In this document: positions 6,459 to 11,778 of the stretch, one piece after another
Layout of the letters: each line of letters begins with the position of its first letter
Numbering within the stretch: position 1 is the first letter of the stretch
Source: Acidithiobacillus ferruginosus
GTDB taxonomy: Bacteria > Pseudomonadota > Gammaproteobacteria > Acidithiobacillales > Acidithiobacillaceae
Direction of reading: 5' to 3'
DNA: 11,778 bases
NCBI RefSeq assembly: GCF_018854495.1
Contig: NZ_JABBDR010000112.1
Location: 1-11,778, forward strand
Program-made: the position numbers and the translations under genes
Notes under the pieces: generated by a model
The model's input: only the letters and a program-made list of their open reading frames with translations
Database searches by the model: none
Told to the model about the DNA's origin: nothing

Positions 6459-8810
6459 TCATCGGGTGAGGCCCATGTAGAGGATCGGCAGCTTTTCGGG
6501 CAGCCTCTGCACGTGATCCAGAACCACATAGTTCTTCGCGCCAAAAATGCGGGATACATACTGGTCGGCTCTGGGATCGAGGCTCAGGCAGTAGGGAGCG
6601 ATGCCCGCTTGAGTCAGCTCTTCCACCGCTTTCCTGGCGTCATATCGCAGGTATTGGGGATCGCGCACATCGTTATCTGCCGGCTCACCGTCGGTGATCA
6701 CCAGCAACAGTTTTTTGTTGCTGGGCTGACGTTTCAAAATCGAGCCGGCATGACGGATCGCCGCGCCCATGCGCGTGGATAACTGTCCGCTCATACCTGC
6801 CAGGCGGGATTTGGCCTGATCGTTGTAAGACGCACCGAAATCCTTGTAGCGAAAATATTCCACATCGTGGCGGCCGTTTGAATCGAATCCATGAATGGCG
6901 AAGGGATCGCCGATCTTGTCGAGGGCATCGGCGAGCAGCACCGTGGCCTCACGTGCCAGTTGTAACACGGTGCTGTCCGAACCGAGCACCGGGTCATTGG
7001 TAGATTCGGATAAGTCGATCAGCAGCAGCACCGAAAGATCACGCACATTGCGCACATTGCGCATCATGATGCGCGGATCGGGCTGCTCGCCCATACGCAT
7101 CTCGATCATGGCGCGCACAGCAGCGTTCAGGTCGATTTCGTCGCCATCCTCCTGCTTGCGCAGACGCTGCATACCTTGCGGCTGCAGGGCGTCGATCAGA
7201 AACTTGAGTCGGCCGATGATAGGTTTGTGCTTGGCCACAATTTCATTGATGGTCTCCAACGTGCCACTCTTGGCTCGCTTTTCCAGTACGGTGCACCACT
7301 CTGGGCGCTCCAACTGCATCTGGTAGTCCCACTCCGGGTAATGGTAGGGATCCGGCGGTGGCTCGCGCCCCTCTTGCTGGTTCAGACTGGTGGATTCCTC
7401 GTCGCGGAAAAATTCGCTGGATAGCACCCATATTTCGTTTGCGTCGTCGCCTGCGCCAGGTACGTCGAGGGCGTTGACCATTTCCATCACGCTGACGTAC
7501 TTGCGGATTTGCTGCGTGGTGACGCCGGCGATCACCTGCCCGTCTGCGCGGATATCCTCGAACTCCCACATATAACGGTTGTCGTCGCGGTAGGGGATGT
7601 CCGGCAGGTCAGCAGTGGCTGAATAGGCCACACCGAGCTGCAGCATTTCCGCGGCAAGGCGCAGCCCGACCTCACGCGACCATTCGGTGGAGACCAGCCG
7701 TTCCTGTCTCTCGTTGAATATCTGGCGACCCATCGCCACCCAAGGGTGGTCATCGCGGTAATCCGGGTCCAGTAGTGCATGCGCCAAACGCGCCATCAAG
7801 GACGCGGCTTCATTGCCGGACGCTGGCGTTGCCGTGTGCAGCGGCAACCAAATTTGCCTGAGGCCAGGAAATTGCTTGAGGGCAATGGCTTCCACGCGCG
7901 CATCTTCGATCAGGCCAATGAGCGCACTTTGCAATGCACTCAGCCCGGTGCTGTCGAATTGGTCTGTGGTGTATACCTGATGGCAGGCCGCGTGGGCGGC
8001 ACTGGCGCGGTATAGTTCAATGCCGGAAATGCACATTTCCTCACCTGACGGTAACTGCCACACCAGATCATCGTATGCATCGGGGAGATGTATGATGTAC
8101 CCCTCGATCGAGGGGCGGTAGCCTTCGCGCTGCTCGAAGTCGCCGCTGGTGGGACGCATGAAGAAATCGCGGCCCCACAAGGCGCGCAAATACATGCCGA
8201 TGCGGCGCTGCACATCGATGAACAGCGTGCCCTTGCGTTCCTTTTGCAGTACGCCGATGGATTCCGGGCTTTCCAGCGCGAAATATTTTGCCTGACCGTC
8301 GAAGTCGGTCTTGTGCGCCTGCGCACCCCACAGCGCCCAGCGCCGCAGCCCGCCCAGGGTGAGCTGGCCCAGGAGTGTGCTGAGGTGATCCAGCATCGGA
8401 CGCACCCCGCGCGGCGCTTGCGCGAGCAGGGTGTCGAGCAAGTGCAAATAGCCACGGAACAGCTCCGGATCACCCAGTCGCGCAGCCGCCACAGGACTGG
8501 TGGAAAACATCGCGGCAATGACAGTAGCGCTGGTCTTGGAGTACATCTTGATGGCGGCGGCCAGCATTTCGTGAACGGCATCTTCGCCCAGCTCGCGTGC
8601 CACCGCTGGTGCGCTCTGAATGAACGACACCACTAGATCGGTGCCACGTCCCAGGGACTTCAGGCTGGTCGCGCCATTTAAATAGTAATTTTCCAGTCCA
8701 CGCGGGGTGAATACCCGCGCTGCCTCATCCCAGGAGGCACGCAGCACCTCGCCGGCGTGCTCCCCGAGTTCGGCCAATATGTCCTGGTACTTTTCGAGTT
8801 CGACCGCCAT
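6459..8810 (-). CDS. cbbO: CbbO, VWA-domain subunit of the CbbQO Rubisco activase
   Basis: CbbO is the adaptor that links the CbbQ AAA+ ring to inhibited Rubisco, allowing ATP-driven release of inhibitory sugar phosphates. The 783-aa length is normal. The first ~570 residues are the helical CbbO-specific region (start MAVELEKYQDILAELGEH). The C-terminal ~200 residues are a von Willebrand A domain with an intact MIDAS: Asp599-x-Ser601-x-Ser603 (LIDLSES), Thr679 (STRMGA) and Asp707 (TDGEP). The protein ends LPILYMGLTR in the usual style of the family. GGAG stands six bases before the ATG, and the gap to cbbQ is 15 bp, so the two are surely co-transcribed. Its place directly after mcdAB and cbbQ marks it as the carboxysomal copy (often cbbO1). 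A 9-bp tandem repeat and a 16-bp palindrome lie inside the gene near 7042-7074. Confidence 0.95.
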   Translation of the reverse strand: MAVELEKYQDILAELGEHAGEVLRASWDEAARVFTPRGLENYYLNGATSLKSLGRGTDLVVSFIQSAPAVARELGEDAVHEMLAAAIKMYSKTSATVIAAMFSTSPVAAARLGDPELFRGYLHLLDTLLAQAPRGVRPMLDHLSTLLGQLTLGGLRRWALWGAQAHKTDFDGQAKYFALESPESIGVLQKERKGTLFIDVQRRIGMYLRALWGRDFFMRPTSGDFEQREGYRPSIEGYIIHLPDAYDDLVWQLPSGEEMCISGIELYRASAAHAACHQVYTTDQFDSTGLSALQSALIGLIEDARVEAIALKQFPGLRQIWLPLHTATPASGNEAASLMARLAHALLDPDYRDDHPWVAMGRQIFNERQERLVSTEWSREVGLRLAAEMLQLGVAYSATADLPDIPYRDDNRYMWEFEDIRADGQVIAGVTTQQIRKYVSVMEMVNALDVPGAGDDANEIWVLSSEFFRDEESTSLNQQEGREPPPDPYHYPEWDYQMQLERPEWCTVLEKRAKSGTLETINEIVAKHKPIIGRLKFLIDALQPQGMQRLRKQEDGDEIDLNAAVRAMIEMRMGEQPDPRIMMRNVRNVRDLSVLLLIDLSESTNDPVLGSDSTVLQLAREATVLLADALDKIGDPFAIHGFDSNGRHDVEYFRYKDFGASYNDQAKSRLAGMSGQLSTRMGAAIRHAGSILKRQPSNKKLLLVITDGEPADNDVRDPQYLRYDARKAVEELTQAGIAPYCLSLDPRADQYVSRIFGAKNYVVLDHVQRLPEKLPILYMGLTR
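7042..7074. repeat. Tandem 9-mer next to a 16-bp palindrome, inside cbbO
   Basis: CGCACATTG occurs twice in tandem (7042-7050, 7051-7059). It runs directly into GCGCATCATGATGCGC (7059-7074), a perfect 16-bp palindrome sharing one base with the second copy. In the protein the repeat encodes the doubled Arg-Asn-Val of RNVRNVR, just before the VWA core. It may be a replication-slippage product tolerated in a linker. Confidence 0.55.
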
Positions 8811-8825
8811 TTTTGGCTCCGGATA

Positions 8826-9629
8826 TCAGAAAAATGTACCCACCGCCGCGTCAAGCGCATCGCGCATGTCGGGGTCATCGGTGATCGGGCGCACCAACGT
8901 CACGCGGCACGCCGCCAGGGGTTCCACACCTTTTGTAATGAGGCTGCCGGCGTAGATCAGCATGCGCGTGGAGATACCCTCGTCGAGTCCATGTCCCTTG
9001 AGGTTGCGCGCGCGTTCGGCGATGGACACCAGCTTGCCGGCAATTTCAGCGCTGACGCCGGTTTCGTGGGCGACGATCTCGGTTTCTATGTCGTGTGCGG
9101 GATAGTTGAAATCCAGTGCACCGAAACGCTGTTTGGTAGACTGTTTCAGGTCTTTCATCAGACTCTGATAGCCCGGGTTGTAGGAAATCACCATCTGGAA
9201 ATCGGGATGGGCCTGCACCAGTTCGCCCTTCTTCTCCAGCGGCAGCACACGCCGCGCGTCGGTGAGCGGGTGGATCACCACTGTGGTGTCCTGGCGGGCT
9301 TCCACCACTTCGTCGAGATAGCAGATGGCCCCAAAACGCGCGGCAATGGCCAGCGGGCCGTCCTGCCAGCGGGTGCCGGAAGCGTCGAGCAAGAAACGGC
9401 CGATCAGGTCGGATGCCGTCATATCTTCGTTACACGCCACAGTGATCAGTGGCTTACCCAGTTTCCACGCCATGTATTCAATAAAGCGCGTCTTCCCGCA
9501 GCCAGTGGGTCCTTTCAGCATCATCGGCATGCGTACCGAATAGGCGGCTTCGTACAGGTCGACTTCGTCGGCTACGGTGCGGTAATAAGGCATATTACGA
9601 ACGAGATATTGATCAATTTCCGGTGACAT
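8826..9629 (-). CDS. cbbQ: CbbQ, MoxR-type AAA+ ATPase of the Rubisco activase
   Basis: CbbQ forms a hexameric AAA+ ring that, with CbbO, reactivates Rubisco. The 267-aa protein has Walker A GPTGCGKT (residues 40-47, Lys46), Walker B ICYLDE (Asp106, Glu107), a sensor-1 region around SYNPGYQ, and the arginine-bearing [14 protein letters not shown] segment typical of CbbQ/NorQ proteins. The NorQ alternative is ruled out in practice by the cbbO neighbour and the carboxysome context. AGGAG is placed seven bases upstream of the ATG. The gap to mcdB is 30 bp and to cbbO 15 bp. In several autotrophs the CbbQ of this locus associates with the carboxysome shell; that is family knowledge, not visible here. 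Confidence 0.96.
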   Translation of the reverse strand: MSPEIDQYLVRNMPYYRTVADEVDLYEAAYSVRMPMMLKGPTGCGKTRFIEYMAWKLGKPLITVACNEDMTASDLIGRFLLDASGTRWQDGPLAIAARFGAICYLDEVVEARQDTTVVIHPLTDARRVLPLEKKGELVQAHPDFQMVISYNPGYQSLMKDLKQSTKQRFGALDFNYPAHDIETEIVAHETGVSAEIAGKLVSIAERARNLKGHGLDEGISTRMLIYAGSLITKGVEPLAACRVTLVRPITDDPDMRDALDAAVGTFF

Positions 9630-9659
9630 TTTTCACTCCTGAAGCCAAAAATGAGGCAT

Positions 9660-9914
9660 TTAATCAGGCCAAACCCGACGCGGGTGCAGCCTCTGGTGAT
9701 GTTCTGAGCGAGGTGCAGAGGGCCGTTTTTCCTCAGTTGAGTTCGATAATGGCGGAGGCCTCTCGCCCGGACGGACCGTGCTCAGGGCATTCGGTTGGGC
9801 GTCTGGTGCCGCAGCAGCACACGCGTCTACTATCGGTGCCGACTCTTCGACTTGCTGCGCTTGAACCTGGCGTACCCCTTGCGCCAGTTTGGATCCCAAT
9901 TTCTTCACAGGCAT
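9660..9914 (-). CDS. mcdB: McdB-like carboxysome positioning adaptor
   Basis: McdB links the carboxysome to the McdA ATPase, stimulating its release from the nucleoid so that carboxysomes spread evenly. I assign this from three things: position immediately after and overlapping the ParA-type mcdA gene by 10 bp; small size (84 aa); and composition. The N-terminus is basic and amphipathic (MPVKKLGSKLAQGVRQVQ), followed by a Gln-rich stretch, an Ala/Pro-rich middle (ACAAAAPDAQP) and a disordered Pro/Arg/Ser tail. The tail ends HPRRVWPD, with a single Trp (Trp82) near the very C-terminus. A conserved C-terminal Trp is a recognised feature of proteobacterial alpha-type McdB. Sequence similarity in this family is low, so the call rests mainly on context. 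The other frame open here (to 9927) is a shadow without these features. Confidence 0.78.
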   Translation of the reverse strand: MPVKKLGSKLAQGVRQVQAQQVEESAPIVDACAAAAPDAQPNALSTVRPGERPPPLSNSTEEKRPSAPRSEHHQRLHPRRVWPD

Positions 9915-10540
9915 AAGACCTCCTCAATGATCGCTTCCATATCCGCTACGGCTGTTTGGGCGCGCTTGCCCAGTCCGTAGACGCTTACCCCTTCGACCGC
10001 AGCGCTGCGGTAAGCCGCACGCCGCTGCATGCCGGCCTGCAATATCGGTACGTCGAACTCCGCCAGGGCCTCGCGCATGGCGCGGGACAGGGCATTACGC
10101 GATTCCAGTTGATTCAGCACCAGTCCTGCGCGCAAGCCTGGATTCAACCGCCGGGACTCGCCTACCGCCGCTGCCATCCCCACGCTGGCCCACAGATCAA
10201 TCGGGGAGGGCAACACCGGAATTAATATCACCTGAACCGAGCGCATCACCGCTGCGACCACGTCACCCTGAATGGCAGGCGGGCAGTCCACTACCACGTA
10301 GCGGTAGGTGCATGCCAGTTGCGTAATGGTAGCGAAGGGATCACGACCAGCCTGCGCCACCGGCGGCAGTCCGGCGTTACCATCTGCCATGGCGACCCAC
10401 TGACTGATTGAACCCTGAGGATCGGCATCTACCAGGTGAGTAGAACCCCGCCGAGCCAAGCCCGCCGCGAGATTCAACGCCAGGGTAGTCTTGCCGGTAC
10501 CGCCCTTTTGGTTGACTACCGCGATGATGCTGTCCGCCAT
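9905..10540 (-). CDS. mcdA: McdA, ParA-family carboxysome positioning ATPase
   Basis: A small ParA/MinD-type ATPase that binds nucleoid DNA when ATP-bound and positions carboxysomes with McdB. The 211-aa protein has the deviant Walker A KGGTGKTT (residues 12-19) with the signature Lys12 and catalytic Lys17, Walker A' LVDADPQGS (Asp38, Asp40) and Walker B YVVVDCPP (Asp85). It lacks the N-terminal helix-turn-helix of plasmid ParA proteins, and there is no parB or parS-like gene nearby. This argues against a chromosome or plasmid segregation role. AGGGG stands five bases before the ATG. The 3' end overlaps mcdB by 10 bp, so the pair is probably translationally coupled. The generic symbol parA is often used. 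Confidence 0.9.
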   Translation of the reverse strand: MADSIIAVVNQKGGTGKTTLALNLAAGLARRGSTHLVDADPQGSISQWVAMADGNAGLPPVAQAGRDPFATITQLACTYRYVVVDCPPAIQGDVVAAVMRSVQVILIPVLPSPIDLWASVGMAAAVGESRRLNPGLRAGLVLNQLESRNALSRAMREALAEFDVPILQAGMQRRAAYRSAAVEGVSVYGLGKRAQTAVADMEAIIEEVLCL

Positions 10541-10576
10541 GCTTGCCCCTGGTGCCGATTCTATCGGTCCGCCGGT

Positions 10577-10855
10577 TTAGGTTCTTTCCGTAACGGCCAG
10601 CGCTTCCATCTCGCCAGTGAAGCTGGAGTTGCGCTCGGCCAGCTCAGCCCGACCTTCGGTATCAATACTGATGTTGACGTAGGTTTTGCCGAAGCTCACA
10701 TTCGGAAAGTAGCCCTCGCGTTTGGAAAGATCAGCCATTTGATCCAGAAAATGGCGTGTCTGAACGTAACTTCCAAACTCAAATCGCCAGTTCAGCGTGG
10801 GCAGACGTTCCTGTGGTCCTGATGAGGCCGCATTCAGATCCTTTACAGCGTTCAT
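10577..10855 (-). CDS. acRAF: acRAF, PCD-like alpha-carboxysome Rubisco assembly factor
   Basis: A 92-aa protein with the pterin-4a-carbinolamine dehydratase fold, placed at the conserved acRAF position between the bacterioferritin-like gene and mcdA. Characterised homologues help form I Rubisco fold or assemble and lack dehydratase activity. Consistent with this, the HHP catalytic motif of true dehydratases is replaced by YFPN (residues 49-52), followed by the family-like VSFGKTYVNISI strand. The first 17 residues are a flexible, Ser/Ala-rich lead. Translation start is well supported: AAGGAG lies seven bases before the ATG, and the bacterioferritin-like stop is 11 bp upstream. The gap to mcdA is 36 bp. 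Confidence 0.85.
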   Translation of the reverse strand: MNAVKDLNAASSGPQERLPTLNWRFEFGSYVQTRHFLDQMADLSKREGYFPNVSFGKTYVNISIDTEGRAELAERNSSFTGEMEALAVTERT

Positions 10856-10866
10856 GATGTTGCTCC

Positions 10867-11295
10867 TTAATGCATCTCGATCAACAGGTGATCCAGGTCG
10901 CGCAAGTGACCCAATTCCTCTTGCAGGAGGCCGGCGAACAGGGCTTGTAACTCTTCTGCGCGCATGCGGGCGCAGTAGTGGGCCGCTTCTTCGTACAGGC
11001 GGATCACGTCGATCTCCAGCCCGCGATCGATCAGTAGCATCTCCTCCAGGGATCGACCCGGACGAATGGGCGGCAGTTGCGTGCCATTGGAAGCAATACC
11101 CAATATCAACATGCGTTCAATCAACTGCTGTGCATGTCCGAGCTCTTCTTCCGCATCACGGCGGAAACGGCTACTGTATTCCTTCAACTGCCACATCGCG
11201 GTCAGGCTGGCCTGGGTGAGATACTGTTGCACGGCGGCTATCTCGGCACTGAGTGCGCGCATCAGGTAGCCCGTCATTCGCGGATCGTTCGCCAT
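10867..11295 (-). CDS. Bacterioferritin-like diiron protein of the carboxysome operon, lacking haem Met
   Basis: A four-helix ferritin-like protein. With the start at 11295 (MANDPRM) it is 142 aa, and the six ferroxidase ligands fall at the exact numbers of E. coli bacterioferritin: Glu18, Glu51, His54, Glu94, Glu127 and His130 (the EELGH motif appears twice, residues 50-54 and 126-130). This agreement is why I prefer it to the longer frame beginning at 11358, which would overlap csoS1 by 50 bases. The haem-ligating Met52 is Leu here, so inter-subunit haem is not expected. The C-terminus is about 16 residues shorter than in E. coli Bfr. The ribosome site is weak; a GTG two codons earlier is a possible start. 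Bfr-like genes are common in this operon position, but their carboxysome role is unsettled. The symbol bfr would be a loose fit. Confidence 0.88.
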   Translation of the reverse strand: MANDPRMTGYLMRALSAEIAAVQQYLTQASLTAMWQLKEYSSRFRRDAEEELGHAQQLIERMLILGIASNGTQLPPIRPGRSLEEMLLIDRGLEIDVIRLYEEAAHYCARMRAEELQALFAGLLQEELGHLRDLDHLLIEMH

Positions 11296-11308
11296 GGCCA
11301 CGCCGACG

Positions 11309-11647
11309 CTAGCTGAGTGACTGGCTGACCACGCCATCCAGCCCGCTGTCACCGGCATCGGGCGTCTTCGGTAGTATGTTTTCTACCTCTGAGTGCACGC
11401 GGGCGATGATGTGGGCGGCTACCAGTCCGTCGCCGACACGCTCACACGCATCCGCCCCGGCCCGCACCGCAGCATTCACCGCACCGGTCTCACCTCGCAC
11501 CAGCACGGTGACATAGCCGCCGCCCACGAACTGGCGGCCCACCAGGCGCACTTCCGCCGCCTTGGTCATCGCGTCTGCCGCCTCAATCGCCGGCACCAGG
11601 CCGCGTGTCTCGATCATACCCAGTGCCACTCCGCTGACGTTTGCCAT
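11309..11647 (-). CDS. csoS1B: CsoS1 carboxysome shell hexamer protein (CsoS1B-like, with C-terminal extension)
   Basis: A single-BMC-domain protein that assembles as hexamers to form the facets of the alpha-carboxysome shell; its pore is thought to pass bicarbonate and RuBP. Residues 1-98 match the CsoS1 family nearly word for word ([50 protein letters not shown]), including the FVGGG pore loop. About 14 further residues ([14 protein letters not shown]) extend beyond the usual CsoS1A/C end. CsoS1B of Halothiobacillus also has a short C-terminal extension and is also the last csoS1 copy, so I call it csoS1B. I start at 11647 because GGAG is eight bases upstream. The Met two codons earlier is only two bases from it, and the frame open to 11686 adds non-family residues. 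The gap to the bacterioferritin-like gene is 13 bp. Confidence 0.94.
   Translation of the reverse strand: MANVSGVALGMIETRGLVPAIEAADAMTKAAEVRLVGRQFVGGGYVTVLVRGETGAVNAAVRAGADACERVGDGLVAAHIIARVHSEVENILPKTPDAGDSGLDGVVSQSLS
11393..11437. repeat. Direct repeat, copy in csoS1B
   Basis: This 45-bp block matches 11734-11778 with three mismatches, including 27 identical bases at its left end. It encodes the conserved C-terminal helix of the BMC domain in two neighbouring csoS1 copies. It reflects paralogy, and the run of identical third positions suggests recent duplication or gene conversion. Confidence 0.8.
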
Positions 11648-11691
11648 TTTCATCACTCCATGTTCCTGTTCGGTTGATCCGTTCAAACCAT

Positions 11692-11778
11692 TTATTCCGT
11701 CGGGCTGCTGGGCAGAATATTCTCCACTTCGCTGTGCACGCGGGCGATGATGTGGGCGGCCACCAGGCCATCGCCGAC
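11692..11778 (-). CDS. csoS1A: CsoS1 carboxysome shell protein, 3' end only
   Basis: The last 28 codons of a second csoS1 gene, cut by the window edge. They read [20 protein letters not shown] and then LPSSPTE before TAA, the canonical end of the 98-residue CsoS1A/CsoS1C proteins. Unlike the downstream copy it has no C-terminal extension. It lies 44 bp upstream of csoS1B on the same strand. By the operon order known from Halothiobacillus (csoS1C, A, B) it is most likely csoS1A, but A and C cannot be told apart from the tail alone. Confidence 0.92.
   Translation of the reverse strand, partial: VGDGLVAAHIIARVHSEVENILPSSPTE
11734..11778. repeat. Direct repeat, copy in the partial csoS1 gene
   Basis: Second copy of the 45-bp block at 11393-11437, three mismatches apart. 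It reaches the window edge, so the true length of the similar stretch is not visible. Confidence 0.8.

Noticed and set aside
8757..9626. 289-codon plus-strand frame opposite cbbQ.
   Set aside because: Shadow of cbbQ, whose Walker motifs and ribosome site are intact on the minus strand.
9905..10540. Reading the ParA gene as a plasmid or chromosome partition protein.
   Set aside because: No parB or parS-like neighbour, no N-terminal helix-turn-helix, and it lies between acRAF and cbbQ, the known McdA position.
11296..11358. N-terminal extension of the bacterioferritin-like gene up to 11358.
   Set aside because: It would overlap csoS1B by 50 bases, add 21 non-family residues, and break the exact match with Bfr ligand numbering.
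1..11778. Mobile element, CRISPR array, tRNA or rRNA.
   Set aside because: No transposase or integrase motif, no regularly spaced repeats, and no tRNA-like cloverleaf seen by eye; the unexplained gaps are all under 130 bp.

Overview
The window reads as part of the chromosome of a chemolithoautotrophic proteobacterium. Its right two thirds is the 3' half of an alpha-carboxysome operon: CsoS1 shell proteins, a bacterioferritin-like protein, acRAF, McdA, McdB, and the CbbQ/CbbO Rubisco activase. The gene set and order resemble those I know from Acidithiobacillus and Halothiobacillus. I lean towards an Acidithiobacillus-like organism, but that is inference from gene content, not a database result.

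Layout. Plus strand, 1-3188: a short unrecognised ORF (98-328), then pyrC (class II dihydroorotase) and ilvD (dihydroxy-acid dehydratase). Both named genes have complete active-site motifs and good ribosome binding sites. Minus strand, 11778 down to 3192: one long co-directional run. In transcription order it is a partial csoS1 cut by the window edge, a second csoS1 with a C-terminal extension (csoS1B-like), bacterioferritin-like, acRAF, mcdA (parA), mcdB, cbbQ, cbbO, a class II aldolase-like gene, bioD, a 64-codon ORF, and sua5/tsaC. Most gaps are under 45 bp, and several genes overlap by ATGA or 10 bp. The largest gap, 125 bp, lies between cbbO and the aldolase-like gene; it holds two inverted repeats and a possible small ORF. 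The two blocks converge with only 3 bp between the ilvD and sua5 stop codons.

How the genes work together. CsoS1 proteins tile the carboxysome facets. acRAF helps Rubisco assemble. CbbQ (AAA+ ring) with CbbO (VWA adaptor) removes inhibitors from Rubisco. McdA (ParA ATPase) with McdB spaces carboxysomes over the nucleoid. The ferritin-like protein has an intact diiron site but lacks the haem-ligand Met.

Most noteworthy: the gene after cbbO looks like a class II fructose-bisphosphate aldolase, but two of the three histidine metal ligands and the glycine-rich phosphate loop are replaced, and a Dabb-type ferredoxin-fold domain is fused to its C-terminus. It is probably not an ordinary aldolase. 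Downstream of it the operon carries bioD and sua5, whose reactions consume CO2 and bicarbonate respectively. This suggests, as a hypothesis only, that genes for inorganic-carbon-dependent reactions have been placed under the same control as the CO2-concentrating machinery. No tRNA, rRNA, CRISPR array, insertion sequence or convincing intrinsic terminator was seen.
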